Origin: JAAXKN01 sp050258815
GTDB lineage: Bacteria > Bacteroidota > Ignavibacteria > Ignavibacteriales > SURF-24
NCBI GenBank assembly: GCA_050258815.1
Contig: JBLMZM010000070.1
Span: forward strand, 73,963 to 137,962
DNA: 64,000 nt
Direction of reading: 5' to 3'
A program made the position numbers and the translations under genes. Positions 35,142-45,101 of this stretch are shown in pieces. The notes below the pieces were generated by a model. It did not search any database. It was not told the origin of the DNA and saw only the letters and a list, made by a program, of their open reading frames with translations. Numbering within the stretch: position 1 is the stretch's first letter; every line of letters starts with the position of its first letter.

Positions 35142-35744
35142 TTATAGATACAGATCCATAAAAACCTTTACCCGTGAGAATAATTCTCTGATATCGGTTT
35201 CGAGCCCCATAAAACCTTTTACATCCTCGGCATTATATCCGATTGCATTGAGACCCAGCTTGCGGGCAATAAACACGGCCCTTTTATTATGCCAGTCCTG
35301 TGAAATAACCGTGAAGCTCTGGTAACCGAAGACCTCACTGCACCTTACAACCGAGTCATAGGTCCTGTATCCTTCATCATCGGAGAAAATAACTTCTTCA
35401 GGAACGCCGTTTTTAATAAGGTCGGCTCTCATGTTCTTTGGTTCTTTATTATACTTATTGCCGCTGACTATTATTACCTTAATCTTGCCCGCCTTGTACA
35501 GCTCAACGGCTGCTTTTATTCTGTAGGCAAAATAAAGATTGACAACCCTGGGTTTCAGATATTTCCCTGTTCCCAGGAGCAGGCCGGCTTTGTTTGCGGG
35601 TATACTGTTCAGGTCATCATAAACGAATCTGCCCGCTTCACTGTTAATTTTATTGTTGCAGAAGAAAATTACAAGTGAAATCAGGAGCAGAAGCATACCG
35701 GCAAAACCAGCTATTTTTTTCCCCCGGCTTCGGAGCTGTTTCAT
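35142..35744 (-). CDS. SanA/YdcF-family (DUF218) membrane-anchored protein
   Basis: 200 residues. One N-terminal membrane helix (about 12-30) anchors a DUF218 domain, with LLLGTG early, IVSGNKYNKEP near 95 and ISQDWHNKRAVFIARKLG later, as in SanA (vancomycin exclusion at high temperature). SanA-type proteins contribute to envelope permeability by an unknown mechanism. It is the last gene of a minus-strand group upstream of pdxH-nudC and is divergent from the nuo operon. Confidence 0.85.
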   Translation of the reverse strand: MKQLRSRGKKIAGFAGMLLLLISLVIFFCNNKINSEAGRFVYDDLNSIPANKAGLLLGTGKYLKPRVVNLYFAYRIKAAVELYKAGKIKVIIVSGNKYNKEPKNMRADLIKNGVPEEVIFSDDEGYRTYDSVVRCSEVFGYQSFTVISQDWHNKRAVFIARKLGLNAIGYNAEDVKGFMGLETDIRELFSRVKVFMDLYL

Positions 35745-36050
35745 CTATTATCCGGATATATTTTGTGCACCTTCTTTCTTTAATAACACTATAATATAAG
35801 TTAATTTTTATTAATTCACTTTATCTCCCCCTTGATTTTCAGTCTGTGATGCAATCACCATTTTTGCTTCCCCCATTTATTGCACTTGCATAATCACTCC
35901 TAATTTATATTTTATATATAAAGCTCACAAAACAGAGGGATTGCTTCAAAGCAGTGGTGCAGAGCAAAAGGTTTGGATCAATTACAGGCTTACATTAAGA
36001 GAACCTTTGCTACAAGCAGAATTTGAAGTGTTGTAGAAGGGAGATGAGAT
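35745..36050. promoter_or_regulatory. Divergent region holding the nuo operon promoter
   Basis: 306 bp between the SanA-like gene (minus) and nuoA (plus). An AT-rich block at about 35903-35920 could hold a -10 element. GTGAT-gca-ATCAC at 35846-35858 is a small palindrome resembling, but not matching in spacing, CRP/FNR-type sites. About 130 bp of leader would then precede nuoA. No open frame or RNA gene is seen. Confidence 0.4.
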
Positions 36051-36482
36051 TTGAATACTGCAGCGGATAACCCATCGGTTTGGCCTTTACTGGCATATGC
36101 ACTTGGTGTACTTCTCCTTGCCGGCATAATGGTCGGCCTGTCATATATACTAGGAGAACGTCATGAAGAGACTCAGACTGATACACCATTCGAGTCAGGA
36201 ATAAAAGTAACGGGCAGTGCCCGTCTTCGTTTTTCAGTCCACTATTATCTGGTCGCCATGTTTTTTGTAATCTTTGACCTCGAGTCGGTATTTATTGTTG
36301 CCTGGGCAATTGCATTTAATGAAGTAGGCTGGGCGGGATATCTGGGTGTCCTTGTATTTATCGGGGTACTGATTGCCGTGCTGGTCTATGAATGGCGCAT
36401 TGGAGCATTGGATTTTGGTCCGGATGGTAAAAAGATTCTGAAAGCATATAAATCAATGAACAAAAAAAGTATAACTATATGA
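36051..36482 (+). CDS. nuoA: NADH-quinone oxidoreductase subunit A
   Basis: 143-residue membrane subunit with three helices. ESGIKVTGSARLRFSVHYYLVAMFFVIFDLESVF is the conserved NuoA/ND3 core. The start is TTG at 36051 with a GGGAG ribosome site 7 nt upstream; the nearby ATG at 36044 is out of frame. It is the first gene of a 13-gene operon and its stop overlaps nuoB by 4 nt. Confidence 0.95.
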   Translation: MNTAADNPSVWPLLAYALGVLLLAGIMVGLSYILGERHEETQTDTPFESGIKVTGSARLRFSVHYYLVAMFFVIFDLESVFIVAWAIAFNEVGWAGYLGVLVFIGVLIAVLVYEWRIGALDFGPDGKKILKAYKSMNKKSITI

Positions 36483-37117
36483 ATTGGTCACTAAGCAAGC
36501 CAAATAATCCTGAAGTAACGACAAATGGTAAAACTGCATTCGAAGAGACCGTAAAGCAAACATTATTTATGAGCCGTCTGGAAGATATGATCGCCTGGGG
36601 GCGTAAGAATTCCATGTGGCCTTTTAATTTCGGGCTCTCCTGCTGCTATGTGGAGATGGCTACCAGCCTTACCAGCAGGTATGATCTGGCGCGTTTCGGG
36701 GCAGAGGTTATTCGCGGTACACCGCGTGAAGCCGACCTTATGGTAATTGCAGGTACGGTCTTTATAAAGATGGCTCCCATAATAAAACGCCTTTATGAAC
36801 AGATGATGGCTCCACGCTGGGTGATTTCCATGGGCTCATGCGCCAATTCGGGCGGCATGTACGACGTATACAGCGTCGTGCAGGGGGTCGATAAATTTAT
36901 GCCCGTGGATGTTTATGTGCAGGGCTGTCCTCCAAGGCCGGATACCTTCATGGAAGGCATCCTGCTTTTAAGGGATGTTGTAGGAAAAGAAAAGCGTCCT
37001 CTAAGCTGGACCATTGGGCCGCAGGGAATTACCAAGCCGGAAAAGCCTTCAATGCGTGATATGAAACGGGAAGAGAGAATGAAGACTACGTTCCTGCGTC
37101 CGCCGGATGAGATCTAG
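36479..37117 (+). CDS. nuoB: NADH-quinone oxidoreductase subunit B (N2 cluster)
   Basis: 212-residue peripheral subunit that carries Fe-S cluster N2, the last electron donor to quinone. The ligand cysteines are in LSCCYVEM, SMGSCANSGG and VQGCPPRPD. The C-terminal tail of about 40 residues after KRPLSW is charged and variable. It overlaps nuoA by 4 nt and is followed by nuoCD after 69 bp. Confidence 0.97.
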   Translation: MNWSLSKPNNPEVTTNGKTAFEETVKQTLFMSRLEDMIAWGRKNSMWPFNFGLSCCYVEMATSLTSRYDLARFGAEVIRGTPREADLMVIAGTVFIKMAPIIKRLYEQMMAPRWVISMGSCANSGGMYDVYSVVQGVDKFMPVDVYVQGCPPRPDTFMEGILLLRDVVGKEKRPLSWTIGPQGITKPEKPSMRDMKREERMKTTFLRPPDEI

Positions 37118-37186
37118 AGGAGGTAACATCAGAAGGTTAATATTAACCAGGCAGGATTGAAATTTAGAAACTGAAAAATAACTCAT

Positions 37187-38941
37187 ATGACAAACAGCCA
37201 TACGGTAACCGAAGAATTACAGAACAGGTTTGGCGCTGCTGAATTCAGCCTGCAGCCAACGGTTGACGATATTCCAACACTGTGGGTTTCAAAAGACCGC
37301 ATTGTTGAAATAGTGAACTACCTCAGAAACGAAATAGACCGTCCCTATAAAATGCTATATGACCTGACGGCAATTGACGAAAGGGAAAGAAAGCACAGGG
37401 AGGCTCAGCCCGAAAGTGATTTTACGGTTGTCTATCAGCTCCTGTCATTCGAAAGAAACAGTGACGTGCGCCTGAAGATTGCACTGAAGGGAGAATATCC
37501 CTCGCTGCCCAGCATTACGGGCGTTTGCCAGAATGCCAATTGGTATGAGCGTGAAGTCTTTGACATGTTCGGTGTCAAATTCGAGGGCCATCCGCTCCTT
37601 AAAAGAATACTTATGCCTCCATGGTGGGAAGGTCACCCTCTGCGCAAGGAACATCCGGCACGCGCAACAGAAATGGGACCCTTTCAAATGCCCGAGGAAA
37701 AGGCCCTGAAAGAGCAGGAGGAATATGAGTTTAAGCCGGAGGACTGGGGGCTAAGCAGATCGAATGAATATGAAGATACCGACTTTATGTTTCTTAATCT
37801 TGGTCCCCAGCATCCGGGTACTCACGGCGTATTAAGACTCATTCTGCAGCTCGACGGAGAAACCCTGGTAAACGTGGTTCCGGATATTGGCTTTCATCAC
37901 CGGGCAGCCGAAAAAATGGGCGAAAGGCAATCCTGGCATAGCTATATCCCATATACCGACCGGGTAGATTATCTGGCCGGCGTCGTTAACAATCTGGCTT
38001 ACCTGATTTCGGTCGAACGCCTGGCCGGAATTCAGGTCCCCGAACGCGCAAAGGTAATCAGGGTAATGCTGTGTGAACTGTTCCGTATCTACAACCACCT
38101 GGTCTGGTATGGGACGTTTGCCCAGGACGTGGGACAGCTTTCCCCTGTTTTCTATATGTTCAACGACCGTGAGGAGCTGCTTAAAATTATTGAGGCTGTA
38201 ACCGGCTACAGGATGCATCCGAGCTGGTTCAGGATCGGCGGTACGGCAGCTGACCTGCCCAGGGGATGGGATAAACTCGTGCGTGAGTTTGTCAATTACC
38301 TGCCCCCCAGGCTGAAGGAGTATGATAAGCTAGTAATGGGAAACCGTATATTCAAGGCAAGGACCGTAGGCATCGGGGCCTTTACCTTTGAAGAGGCTTA
38401 TGAATGGGGGGTTACCGGCCCTAACCTCAGGGCCTGCGGATACGACTGGGACCTGCGCAAGAAGCGGCCCTATTCGGGCTATGACCAATTTGAATTTGAT
38501 ATCCCGACAGGACAGAACGGCGACTGCTATGACAGGGCAAAAGTGAGAAACGAAGAAATGCGCCAGAGCCTCAGGATAGTAGAGCAATGCCTGAATAATA
38601 TGCCCGAAGGCCCTTACAAGGCAGACCACCCGCTTACCACTCCCCCGATGAAGGACAGGACAATGCTGGATATTGAGACCCTGATTAATCACTTTTTGAA
38701 TGTGAGCTGGGGCCCGGTTATTCCTCCGGGCGAGGCATCTATTGCAATTGAGGCAACCAAGGGCAACAACAGTTATTATCTCATAAGCGACGGAAATACG
38801 GGAGCATACAGGAATCATATACGCACCCCGTCATTCGCCCACATGCAGATGGTTCCGTTTATGAGCCGCAGTTATACGATAGCTGACCTGATGGCAATTC
38901 TTGGAAGCCTGGATTTTGTTCTTGCAGACGTCGACAGATAA
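37187..38941 (+). CDS. nuoCD: NADH-quinone oxidoreductase fused subunits C and D
   Basis: 584 residues: an N-terminal NuoC (30 kDa) domain to about 150 (YDLTAIDERER, ANWYEREVFDMFGVKFEGHPLLKRILMP), a linker, and a NuoD (49 kDa) domain from about 200 (NLGPQHPGTHGVLRL, PDIGFHHRAAEKMGE, MGNRIFKARTVGIG) ending in DFVLADVDR. NuoD forms the quinone pocket with NuoB. C and D are separate genes in many bacteria; the fusion is known from E. coli and others. The frame is continuous, so this is a true fusion and not a sequencing artefact. Confidence 0.96.
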   Translation: MTNSHTVTEELQNRFGAAEFSLQPTVDDIPTLWVSKDRIVEIVNYLRNEIDRPYKMLYDLTAIDERERKHREAQPESDFTVVYQLLSFERNSDVRLKIALKGEYPSLPSITGVCQNANWYEREVFDMFGVKFEGHPLLKRILMPPWWEGHPLRKEHPARATEMGPFQMPEEKALKEQEEYEFKPEDWGLSRSNEYEDTDFMFLNLGPQHPGTHGVLRLILQLDGETLVNVVPDIGFHHRAAEKMGERQSWHSYIPYTDRVDYLAGVVNNLAYLISVERLAGIQVPERAKVIRVMLCELFRIYNHLVWYGTFAQDVGQLSPVFYMFNDREELLKIIEAVTGYRMHPSWFRIGGTAADLPRGWDKLVREFVNYLPPRLKEYDKLVMGNRIFKARTVGIGAFTFEEAYEWGVTGPNLRACGYDWDLRKKRPYSGYDQFEFDIPTGQNGDCYDRAKVRNEEMRQSLRIVEQCLNNMPEGPYKADHPLTTPPMKDRTMLDIETLINHFLNVSWGPVIPPGEASIAIEATKGNNSYYLISDGNTGAYRNHIRTPSFAHMQMVPFMSRSYTIADLMAILGSLDFVLADVDR

Positions 38942-38956
38942 TAAAGGGAAAAAAGA

Positions 38957-39421
38957 ATGCTTACTGAAGATGAAAAAAGAGAAATAGAAGAAGAGTTCAA
39001 ACTCTATCCATTTAAGCAGGCTGCTACTATTGAAGCACTTAAAGTCGTGCAGAAACACCGCGGCTGGGTCTCGGATGAAAGCCTGAAGGATGTGGCCGAA
39101 ATACTTGAAGTAACACCCGATGAGCTGGATAGCGTAGCAACGTTCTACAATCTGATCTTCCGCAGGCCTGTAGGCAGACACGTCATTTTAATATGCAACA
39201 GCGTAAGCTGCTATGTTATGGGATATAATGAAATACTGAGCATAATTTCGAAACAGCTGGGGATCAGGTACGGAGAAACAACTCCCGATGGGAGATTTAC
39301 TCTGTTACCCATTCCATGCCTTGGAACTTGTGACCGTGCACCGGCACTTATGGTGGATCATGACCTGCACAGGGACCTGACGCCTGAAAAAATAAATGTT
39401 ATTCTGGAAGGATATAAGTAG
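38957..39421 (+). CDS. nuoE: NADH-quinone oxidoreductase subunit E (N1a cluster)
   Basis: 154-residue 24 kDa-type subunit of the NADH module. A helical N-terminal part (VQKHRGWVSDESLKDVAEIL) precedes the thioredoxin-like [2Fe-2S] domain, whose four ligands are in CNSVSC and CLGTC. It lies 15 bp after nuoCD and 9-12 bp before nuoF. Confidence 0.95.
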   Translation: MLTEDEKREIEEEFKLYPFKQAATIEALKVVQKHRGWVSDESLKDVAEILEVTPDELDSVATFYNLIFRRPVGRHVILICNSVSCYVMGYNEILSIISKQLGIRYGETTPDGRFTLLPIPCLGTCDRAPALMVDHDLHRDLTPEKINVILEGYK

Positions 39422-39433
39422 GAAAAGCCTTTG

Positions 39434-40708
39434 ATGGAAAAACCCTTAACCCAAAATATAATAGCCGGAAAGGCACTGGACCTGAAGGAATACGAGGCAA
39501 CCGGAGGCTACCAGGCGCTCCGGAAAGTCATGCAGGGAATGCAGCCGGTGGACGTCATGAACCTGGTAAAGGACTCAGGCCTGAGAGGCAGGGGAGGCGC
39601 CGGATTTCCGACAGGCATGAAATGGAGCTTTGTACCGATGGGAGATAAAGCCCCGCACCCGAAGTACCTGGTTGCAAATGGGGATGAAATGGAACCGGGT
39701 ACATTTAAGGACAGAATACTCCTGGAGGGCAATCCGCATCAGCTCATCGAGGGTATGATCATCAGTGCCTACGCAATTCAGGCGGATATTTCGTATATAT
39801 TCCTGAGATGGGCTTATAAGGAAGCCGCAAAAATTATACAGAAGGCACTCTCAGAGGCCTATCAGGCCGGATATCTGGGCAAAAACATACTCGGTTCGGG
39901 CTACAGCCTGGAAATGTACCTGCATACCAGCGTGGGACGTTATATGTGCGGTGAGGAAACAGGACTCCTTAATGCCCTGGAAGGTAAGCGCGCCAACCCG
40001 AGGGCTAAGCCCCCATTCCCGCAGTCGAGCGGACTGTTTGGAAAACCTACTATTGTAAACAACATTGAAACACTCTGCAATATACCCCACATAATTAATA
40101 ACGGTGCCGAATGGTTCAGGAAGCTGAGCCTTACGGGCGAAGGAGGCACAAAAATTTACGGCGCCTCGGGTAAGGTCAAAAAACCAGGAGCCTGGGAACT
40201 GCCGCTGGGGACCACGCTGAGGGAAATCCTGGAAGTGCACGCCGGAGGAATGAGAGATGGGGTCAGTTTCAGGGGACTCCTGCCCGGCGGGGCCTCAACG
40301 GACTTTCTTATTGAGGAGCACCTGGACGTTAATATGGATTTTACTGCTGTGGGTAAGGTCGGCAGCCGTCTGGGTACCGGGACAATCATTGTAATGGATG
40401 ACAGGACCTGTCCCGTCGGATTCGTATTAAATCTCGAAATGTTCTTTGCGCAGGAATCCTGCGGCTGGTGCACGCCCTGCCGTGAGGGGCTGCCGTGGGT
40501 GGAAAAAATACTTCAGGCAATTGAAGACGGGCAGGGTGAAATGGAAGACTTAAAACTTCTGGAATTCCATACAAAATACCTGGGTCCGGGCAATACCTTC
40601 TGCGCACTCGCTCCCGGGGCAATGGAACCCCTGCAGAGTGCACTTAAATATTTCAGGAGTGATTTTGAAAAACATATAACAGAAAAGCGATGCCCCTGGA
40701 GGTCATAG
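39434..40708 (+). CDS. nuoF: NADH-quinone oxidoreductase subunit F (NADH/FMN, N3 cluster)
   Basis: 51 kDa-type subunit that oxidises NADH. The motifs are SGLRGRGGAGFPTGMKW (FMN site), GAGAYICGEET-like GRYMCGEETGLLNALEG, and ESCGWCTPCREG with a later cysteine (TFCAL) for cluster N3. The frame opens with TTG at 39431 directly before ATG at 39434; the AGGAAAA ribosome site spacing favours the ATG, giving 424 residues. It abuts nuoG with no gap. Confidence 0.96.
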   Translation: MEKPLTQNIIAGKALDLKEYEATGGYQALRKVMQGMQPVDVMNLVKDSGLRGRGGAGFPTGMKWSFVPMGDKAPHPKYLVANGDEMEPGTFKDRILLEGNPHQLIEGMIISAYAIQADISYIFLRWAYKEAAKIIQKALSEAYQAGYLGKNILGSGYSLEMYLHTSVGRYMCGEETGLLNALEGKRANPRAKPPFPQSSGLFGKPTIVNNIETLCNIPHIINNGAEWFRKLSLTGEGGTKIYGASGKVKKPGAWELPLGTTLREILEVHAGGMRDGVSFRGLLPGGASTDFLIEEHLDVNMDFTAVGKVGSRLGTGTIIVMDDRTCPVGFVLNLEMFFAQESCGWCTPCREGLPWVEKILQAIEDGQGEMEDLKLLEFHTKYLGPGNTFCALAPGAMEPLQSALKYFRSDFEKHITEKRCPWRS

Positions 40709-43426
40709 ATGGCGAAGATTATTATTGACGGTAAAACTTACGAAGTGGATGCAAAGAAGAACCTGCTGGAAGCAATACTATCCCTGGGCTTAAATCTACA
40801 GTATTTCTGCTGGCATCCGGCAATGGGTTCGGTGGGCGCATGCCGTCAGTGTGCAATTAAGAAATACCGCGATGAGAAAGATACGGTTGGTAAATTGTTC
40901 ATGGCCTGTATGGAACCGATTCAGGACGGGATGAGAATTTCCATCGAGGATCCTGAGGCAAAGGAATTCAGAGAAGGGATTATCGAATGGCTGATGACAA
41001 ATCACCCGCATGATTGTCCCGTCTGTGATGAAGGAGGAGAGTGCCACCTGCAGGACATGACCCAAATGTCGGGTCATGTCTACAGGCGGTACAAATTCAA
41101 AAAAAGGACCTACAGGAACCAGTACCTGGGTCCTTTTATTAATCACGAAATGAACCGCTGCATTCAGTGCTACCGCTGCGTCAGGTACTACCGTGATTTT
41201 GCCGGCGGACGTGACTTCAACGTCTTTGCGGCCAATAACCATATTTATTTCGGCAGGCATGAGGATGGAGTACTGGAAAATGAGTTCAGCGGCAACCTTA
41301 TTGAAGTATGCCCGACCGGTGTATTTACCGATAAGACGCTGGGCAAGCACTATACGCGCAAATGGGATCTGACCTCGGCACCCTCAATCTGTGTGCACTG
41401 CGGAGTTGGCTGCAATACACTGGCAGGAGAAAGATACGGCAGCCTGAGGAGGATACTGACGCGTTATAATGGCGAAGTAAACGGATACTTCCTCTGCGAC
41501 CGCGGGCGCTTCGGATATGAATTTGTGAATAATCCCAAAAGAATAAGAAAGCCGCTCCTCAGGATTACTAAGGATAATATACTCTCAGCAGCAGAGGTTC
41601 CGGATACGCTAAAACAGGTGGAGAAGATACTCAGAAACAGTAAAAAAATAGCCGGCATTGGTTCGCCCCGTGCCTCTCTGGAATCAAATTTTACGTTAAG
41701 AGAATTTGTTACGCCCGAGAATTTCTACTGGGGAGTTACCGGAAGGAGCCTGGGACTCATTTCAGATGAAATGAACATACTAAAGGGCGGGCCCGTCAGA
41801 ACCCCTTCACTCAGGGAAATCGAAAAATGCGACGTAATTGTCATTCTGGGCGAGGATGTAGTTAATACGGCTCCCATGATCGCCCTTTCATTGCGGCAGG
41901 CCGTACGCCAGATTCCGGTACAGAGCGCCACGGTCTACAAAATTCCCCACTGGCAGGATGCAGCCGTGCGTGAACTGGTGCAGGATGAACGTGGTCCGGT
42001 TTTTATTGCCACTCCCTACACAACAAAGCTCGATGAAATGGCAAAAGGTACTTTCAGGGGGGCAGCTGAAGACATTGCGCGCCTGGGATTTGCCGTAGCC
42101 GGCATGCTGAGCAGTGAAGCCCCGCATATTGATGACATGACAGATGAGGTGCGCACACTTGCAGGTAATATCATGGATGCCCTTAATAAGGCTGAAAGAC
42201 CGCTGATAATTGCGGGCCCCAGCCTGGGCAGCAGGGCAATTATTCAGGCGGCAGCCGATATAGCCTTAGCCATGAAAATGAGCGGAAAGAACTGTGAACT
42301 ATGCTATACCGTGCCCGAGTGCAACAGCATGGGCATGGCATTAATGGGAGGCAAGAGCCTGGATGACGCCTATCATGAAGCTACCGGTGCAGATACTTTA
42401 ATTATACTTGAGAATGACCTTTACAGAAGGGATGACAGGGAAAAGATAGATTCATTTCTTGGCAGTTTTAAGGACATCATTGTGCTGGATACGCTCGAGA
42501 ATGAAACAGTTTCAAGGGCCGGGGCGGTAATTCCGGTAGGCACCTTTGCTGAGTCAGACGGCACATTTGTAAATAACGAAGGGCGTGCACAGAGGTTTTA
42601 CCAGGTATACGTGCCAGGAGACGACACAAAGGAAAGCTGGCGCTGGCTGCGCGATATAATGATTGCCGGAGGACTGAGTGAATATGAGAGCTACAAGGGG
42701 CTCTATGACTTTACGCGCGCAATAGTAGAAAAGATGCCTCAGTTCCAGGGAATTGAAACTATAACACCGCCTCCCGGCTTCAGGATTGCCGGCAGGAGAA
42801 TACCCAGGGAGCCTTACCGCTACAGCGGGCGTACTGCAATGCACGCAAATAAGAGCGTACATGAGCCGAAACCTCCGGTGGATATGGATTCCCCGCTCTC
42901 ATTTACAATGGAAGGCTACCGCGGGCAGCAGCCCTCCTCACTTGTCACATTTTTCTGGTCGCCGGGCTGGAATTCGGCACAGGCAATTAATAAATATCAG
43001 ATAGAAGTGGGCGGCCCGCTGCACGGCGGGGATCCGGGTAAAAGGCTTCTGGAACCCGATCTGAACGCAAAGATAAACTTTTTTACTGATATACCTGACC
43101 CTGTAAGCATCAGGAATGGCGACTGGCTGCTGGTGCCGGTATACCACATCTTTGGTTCCGAGGAAATGAGTTCTAATTCAGCACCCATCCAGGAACTGAT
43201 ACCCAGGCCTTATATACTGCTGAATCCGGAGGATGCCTCAGCCTTGGGCATTACGGCGGGCGGTGAAATAGAGTTCAGCCTTTATGAGAGTGGACCAATG
43301 CAGCGCCTGCCTGTTAAACTGAATTATGGCCTGCCCAGGGGAATTGCGGGATATCCTGCCGGGCTGCCGGGCATTGCGCATTTCAGTTTCCCCCATTATA
43401 CAAAACTATCCGGAGTGGCAAGATGA
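40709..43426 (+). CDS. nuoG: NADH-quinone oxidoreductase subunit G (75 kDa type)
   Basis: 905 residues. The N-terminal ferredoxin-like part has the N1b [2Fe-2S] ligands (C34, C45, C48, C62 region), the His-ligated N5 site (HPHDCPVCDEGGEC) and the N4 site (CIQCYRCVRYYRD ... CPTGVF). The extra N7 cluster motif, CVHCGVGC with a distal FLCDRG cysteine, is present, as in E. coli and Thermus. A molybdopterin-oxidoreductase-like domain without cofactor function follows to about 660, then a C-terminal MopB-binding-like domain. It overlaps nuoH by 4 nt. Confidence 0.95.
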   Translation: MAKIIIDGKTYEVDAKKNLLEAILSLGLNLQYFCWHPAMGSVGACRQCAIKKYRDEKDTVGKLFMACMEPIQDGMRISIEDPEAKEFREGIIEWLMTNHPHDCPVCDEGGECHLQDMTQMSGHVYRRYKFKKRTYRNQYLGPFINHEMNRCIQCYRCVRYYRDFAGGRDFNVFAANNHIYFGRHEDGVLENEFSGNLIEVCPTGVFTDKTLGKHYTRKWDLTSAPSICVHCGVGCNTLAGERYGSLRRILTRYNGEVNGYFLCDRGRFGYEFVNNPKRIRKPLLRITKDNILSAAEVPDTLKQVEKILRNSKKIAGIGSPRASLESNFTLREFVTPENFYWGVTGRSLGLISDEMNILKGGPVRTPSLREIEKCDVIVILGEDVVNTAPMIALSLRQAVRQIPVQSATVYKIPHWQDAAVRELVQDERGPVFIATPYTTKLDEMAKGTFRGAAEDIARLGFAVAGMLSSEAPHIDDMTDEVRTLAGNIMDALNKAERPLIIAGPSLGSRAIIQAAADIALAMKMSGKNCELCYTVPECNSMGMALMGGKSLDDAYHEATGADTLIILENDLYRRDDREKIDSFLGSFKDIIVLDTLENETVSRAGAVIPVGTFAESDGTFVNNEGRAQRFYQVYVPGDDTKESWRWLRDIMIAGGLSEYESYKGLYDFTRAIVEKMPQFQGIETITPPPGFRIAGRRIPREPYRYSGRTAMHANKSVHEPKPPVDMDSPLSFTMEGYRGQQPSSLVTFFWSPGWNSAQAINKYQIEVGGPLHGGDPGKRLLEPDLNAKINFFTDIPDPVSIRNGDWLLVPVYHIFGSEEMSSNSAPIQELIPRPYILLNPEDASALGITAGGEIEFSLYESGPMQRLPVKLNYGLPRGIAGYPAGLPGIAHFSFPHYTKLSGVAR

Positions 43427-44382
43427 ACGAGACACTTCGAAGCATAATAATTATCATTGGGGTACTTCTTGTAGTAATGACTATTGCTGCTTTTCTGATC
43501 TACGTGGAGCGCCGTATGCTGGCGGTGTGGCAGGACCGTTATGGCCCAAACCGCGTAGGGCCCTTTGGCCTGACACAGGTAATGGCTGACATGATTAAAA
43601 TTTTCTTTAAGGAGGACTGGATTCCCAGGTTTTCAGACCAGCCCACTTTCTTTATTGCCCCAGCCATAATTGTCATTACAGTGCTGATGAGTTTTGCAAT
43701 AATACCATATTCACCCGGTATTATTGTGGTGGATTTTAACGTTGGAATACTATTCTTCCTGGCGATGTCCTCTCTGGGAGTCTACAGCCTGGTGCTTGGC
43801 GGCTGGGCCTCAAACAACAAGTATTCACTTCTGGGTGCTTTGAGAGCGGCAGCGCAGATGATAACCTATGAGGTATTCATGGGTCTTTCACTGATGGGTG
43901 TGGTTTTACTTAGCGGTTCGTTTAATCTGGTGGATATTGTGGAAGCACAGAGGAATATGTGGTTTGTAATTCCGCAGTTTGTCGGGTTTGTCATCTTCCT
44001 GATAGCCGGTATTGCCGAAACGCACAGGCTGCCTTTTGACATACCGGAAGCTGAAAGCGAACTGATCGCGGGGTTTCATTCTGAATATTCAGGAATGAAG
44101 TTCGGAATGTTTTTCGTCGGTGAATACCTTGGGGTGACACTTATCTCAGCCCTTATAGCAACGCTCTTCTTCGGGGGCTGGCTGGGACCGGGATTTTTAC
44201 CGCCGGTAGTGTGGTTCTTTCTTAAAACTTTTGCATTCATCCTGTTCTTTGTACTTCTGAGGGCGGGATTACCGAGGCTCCGCTATGACCAGCTGATGTC
44301 CTACGGCTGGAAGGTTCTGCTGCCGTTATCGCTGCTGAACCTGCTCGTTACAGGAGCCATTGTGCTCTGGATGAGGCAATAA
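43423..44382 (+). CDS. nuoH: NADH-quinone oxidoreductase subunit H
   Basis: 319-residue membrane subunit that joins the arms and forms part of the quinone tunnel. It has about eight helices. YVERRMLAVWQDRYGPNRVGPFG near 27-48 and AETHRLPFDIPEAESELIAGFHSEYSG near 203-229 are the conserved loops. A 94-bp spacer separates it from nuoI, so an internal promoter or processing site is possible. Confidence 0.96.
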   Translation: MNETLRSIIIIIGVLLVVMTIAAFLIYVERRMLAVWQDRYGPNRVGPFGLTQVMADMIKIFFKEDWIPRFSDQPTFFIAPAIIVITVLMSFAIIPYSPGIIVVDFNVGILFFLAMSSLGVYSLVLGGWASNNKYSLLGALRAAAQMITYEVFMGLSLMGVVLLSGSFNLVDIVEAQRNMWFVIPQFVGFVIFLIAGIAETHRLPFDIPEAESELIAGFHSEYSGMKFGMFFVGEYLGVTLISALIATLFFGGWLGPGFLPPVVWFFLKTFAFILFFVLLRAGLPRLRYDQLMSYGWKVLLPLSLLNLLVTGAIVLWMRQ

Positions 44383-44476
44383 AGGCGGGGGTGTATTTTT
44401 CATGTTATTTTATTGAAGAGCCGGGGAGATCGCAGACGAAGACTGGATTTAATAATTATACCGAAAGGGTTGTAAG

Positions 44477-44992
44477 ATGTTCAGTAATCTCAGAAGCTTG
44501 TGGATAGCATTTACTCATATGTTCAGGAAGAGAGTTACGGTGCAGTATCCCGAGGAAAAGATCCCGCTTCCACCCAGGTGGAGGGGAAGGATTGTCCTGA
44601 CCCGTGACCCCGATGGCGGGGAACGCTGCGTTGCGTGCTACCTTTGCCAGGTGGCCTGTCCGGTCAGCTGCATCTCACTTCAGGCTACGCAGGATGAGAC
44701 CGGGAGGAGGTATCCCCTGTTTTTCAGAATTAACTTCTCGCGATGTATTTTCTGCGGCTATTGTGAGGAAGCATGCCCTACATATTCCATTCAGCTGACG
44801 CCGGAATTTGAAATGAGCGAGTATTACCGGCAGAACATGGTTTATGAAAAGGAGGATCTGCTAATAAGCGGTGAGGGTAAATATCACGGTTACAATTTCT
44901 ACAAGGTTGCTGGTCTTGCAATAGGAGGCAAGGATAAAGGCGAAGGGATTGAGGAAAATCCTCCGGTGGATGTACGTTCGCTTCTGCCATAG
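44477..44992 (+). CDS. nuoI: NADH-quinone oxidoreductase subunit I (N6a/N6b clusters)
   Basis: 171-residue ferredoxin-like subunit with two complete [4Fe-4S] motifs, CVACYLCQVACPVSC and CIFCGYCEEACPTYS, carrying electrons from NuoG towards NuoB. The N-terminal amphipathic helix and PPRWRGRI pattern are typical. A 109-bp spacer follows before nuoJ. Confidence 0.95.
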   Translation: MFSNLRSLWIAFTHMFRKRVTVQYPEEKIPLPPRWRGRIVLTRDPDGGERCVACYLCQVACPVSCISLQATQDETGRRYPLFFRINFSRCIFCGYCEEACPTYSIQLTPEFEMSEYYRQNMVYEKEDLLISGEGKYHGYNFYKVAGLAIGGKDKGEGIEENPPVDVRSLLP

Positions 44993-45101
44993 AAAATGCC
45001 GGAGCAATAGAATTTAACTGCCCGCAGTTACTCTTAAGTATGCCTGGAGGCTCTGTTCCAGGTTAACTCATTTAAGCGGGTCAAATTAACAGGATAATGA
45101 G

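Noticed and set aside
40796..41350. Minus-strand 184-codon open frame inside nuoG
   Set aside because: Lies wholly antisense to the conserved Fe-S region of nuoG and shows no recognisable protein pattern.
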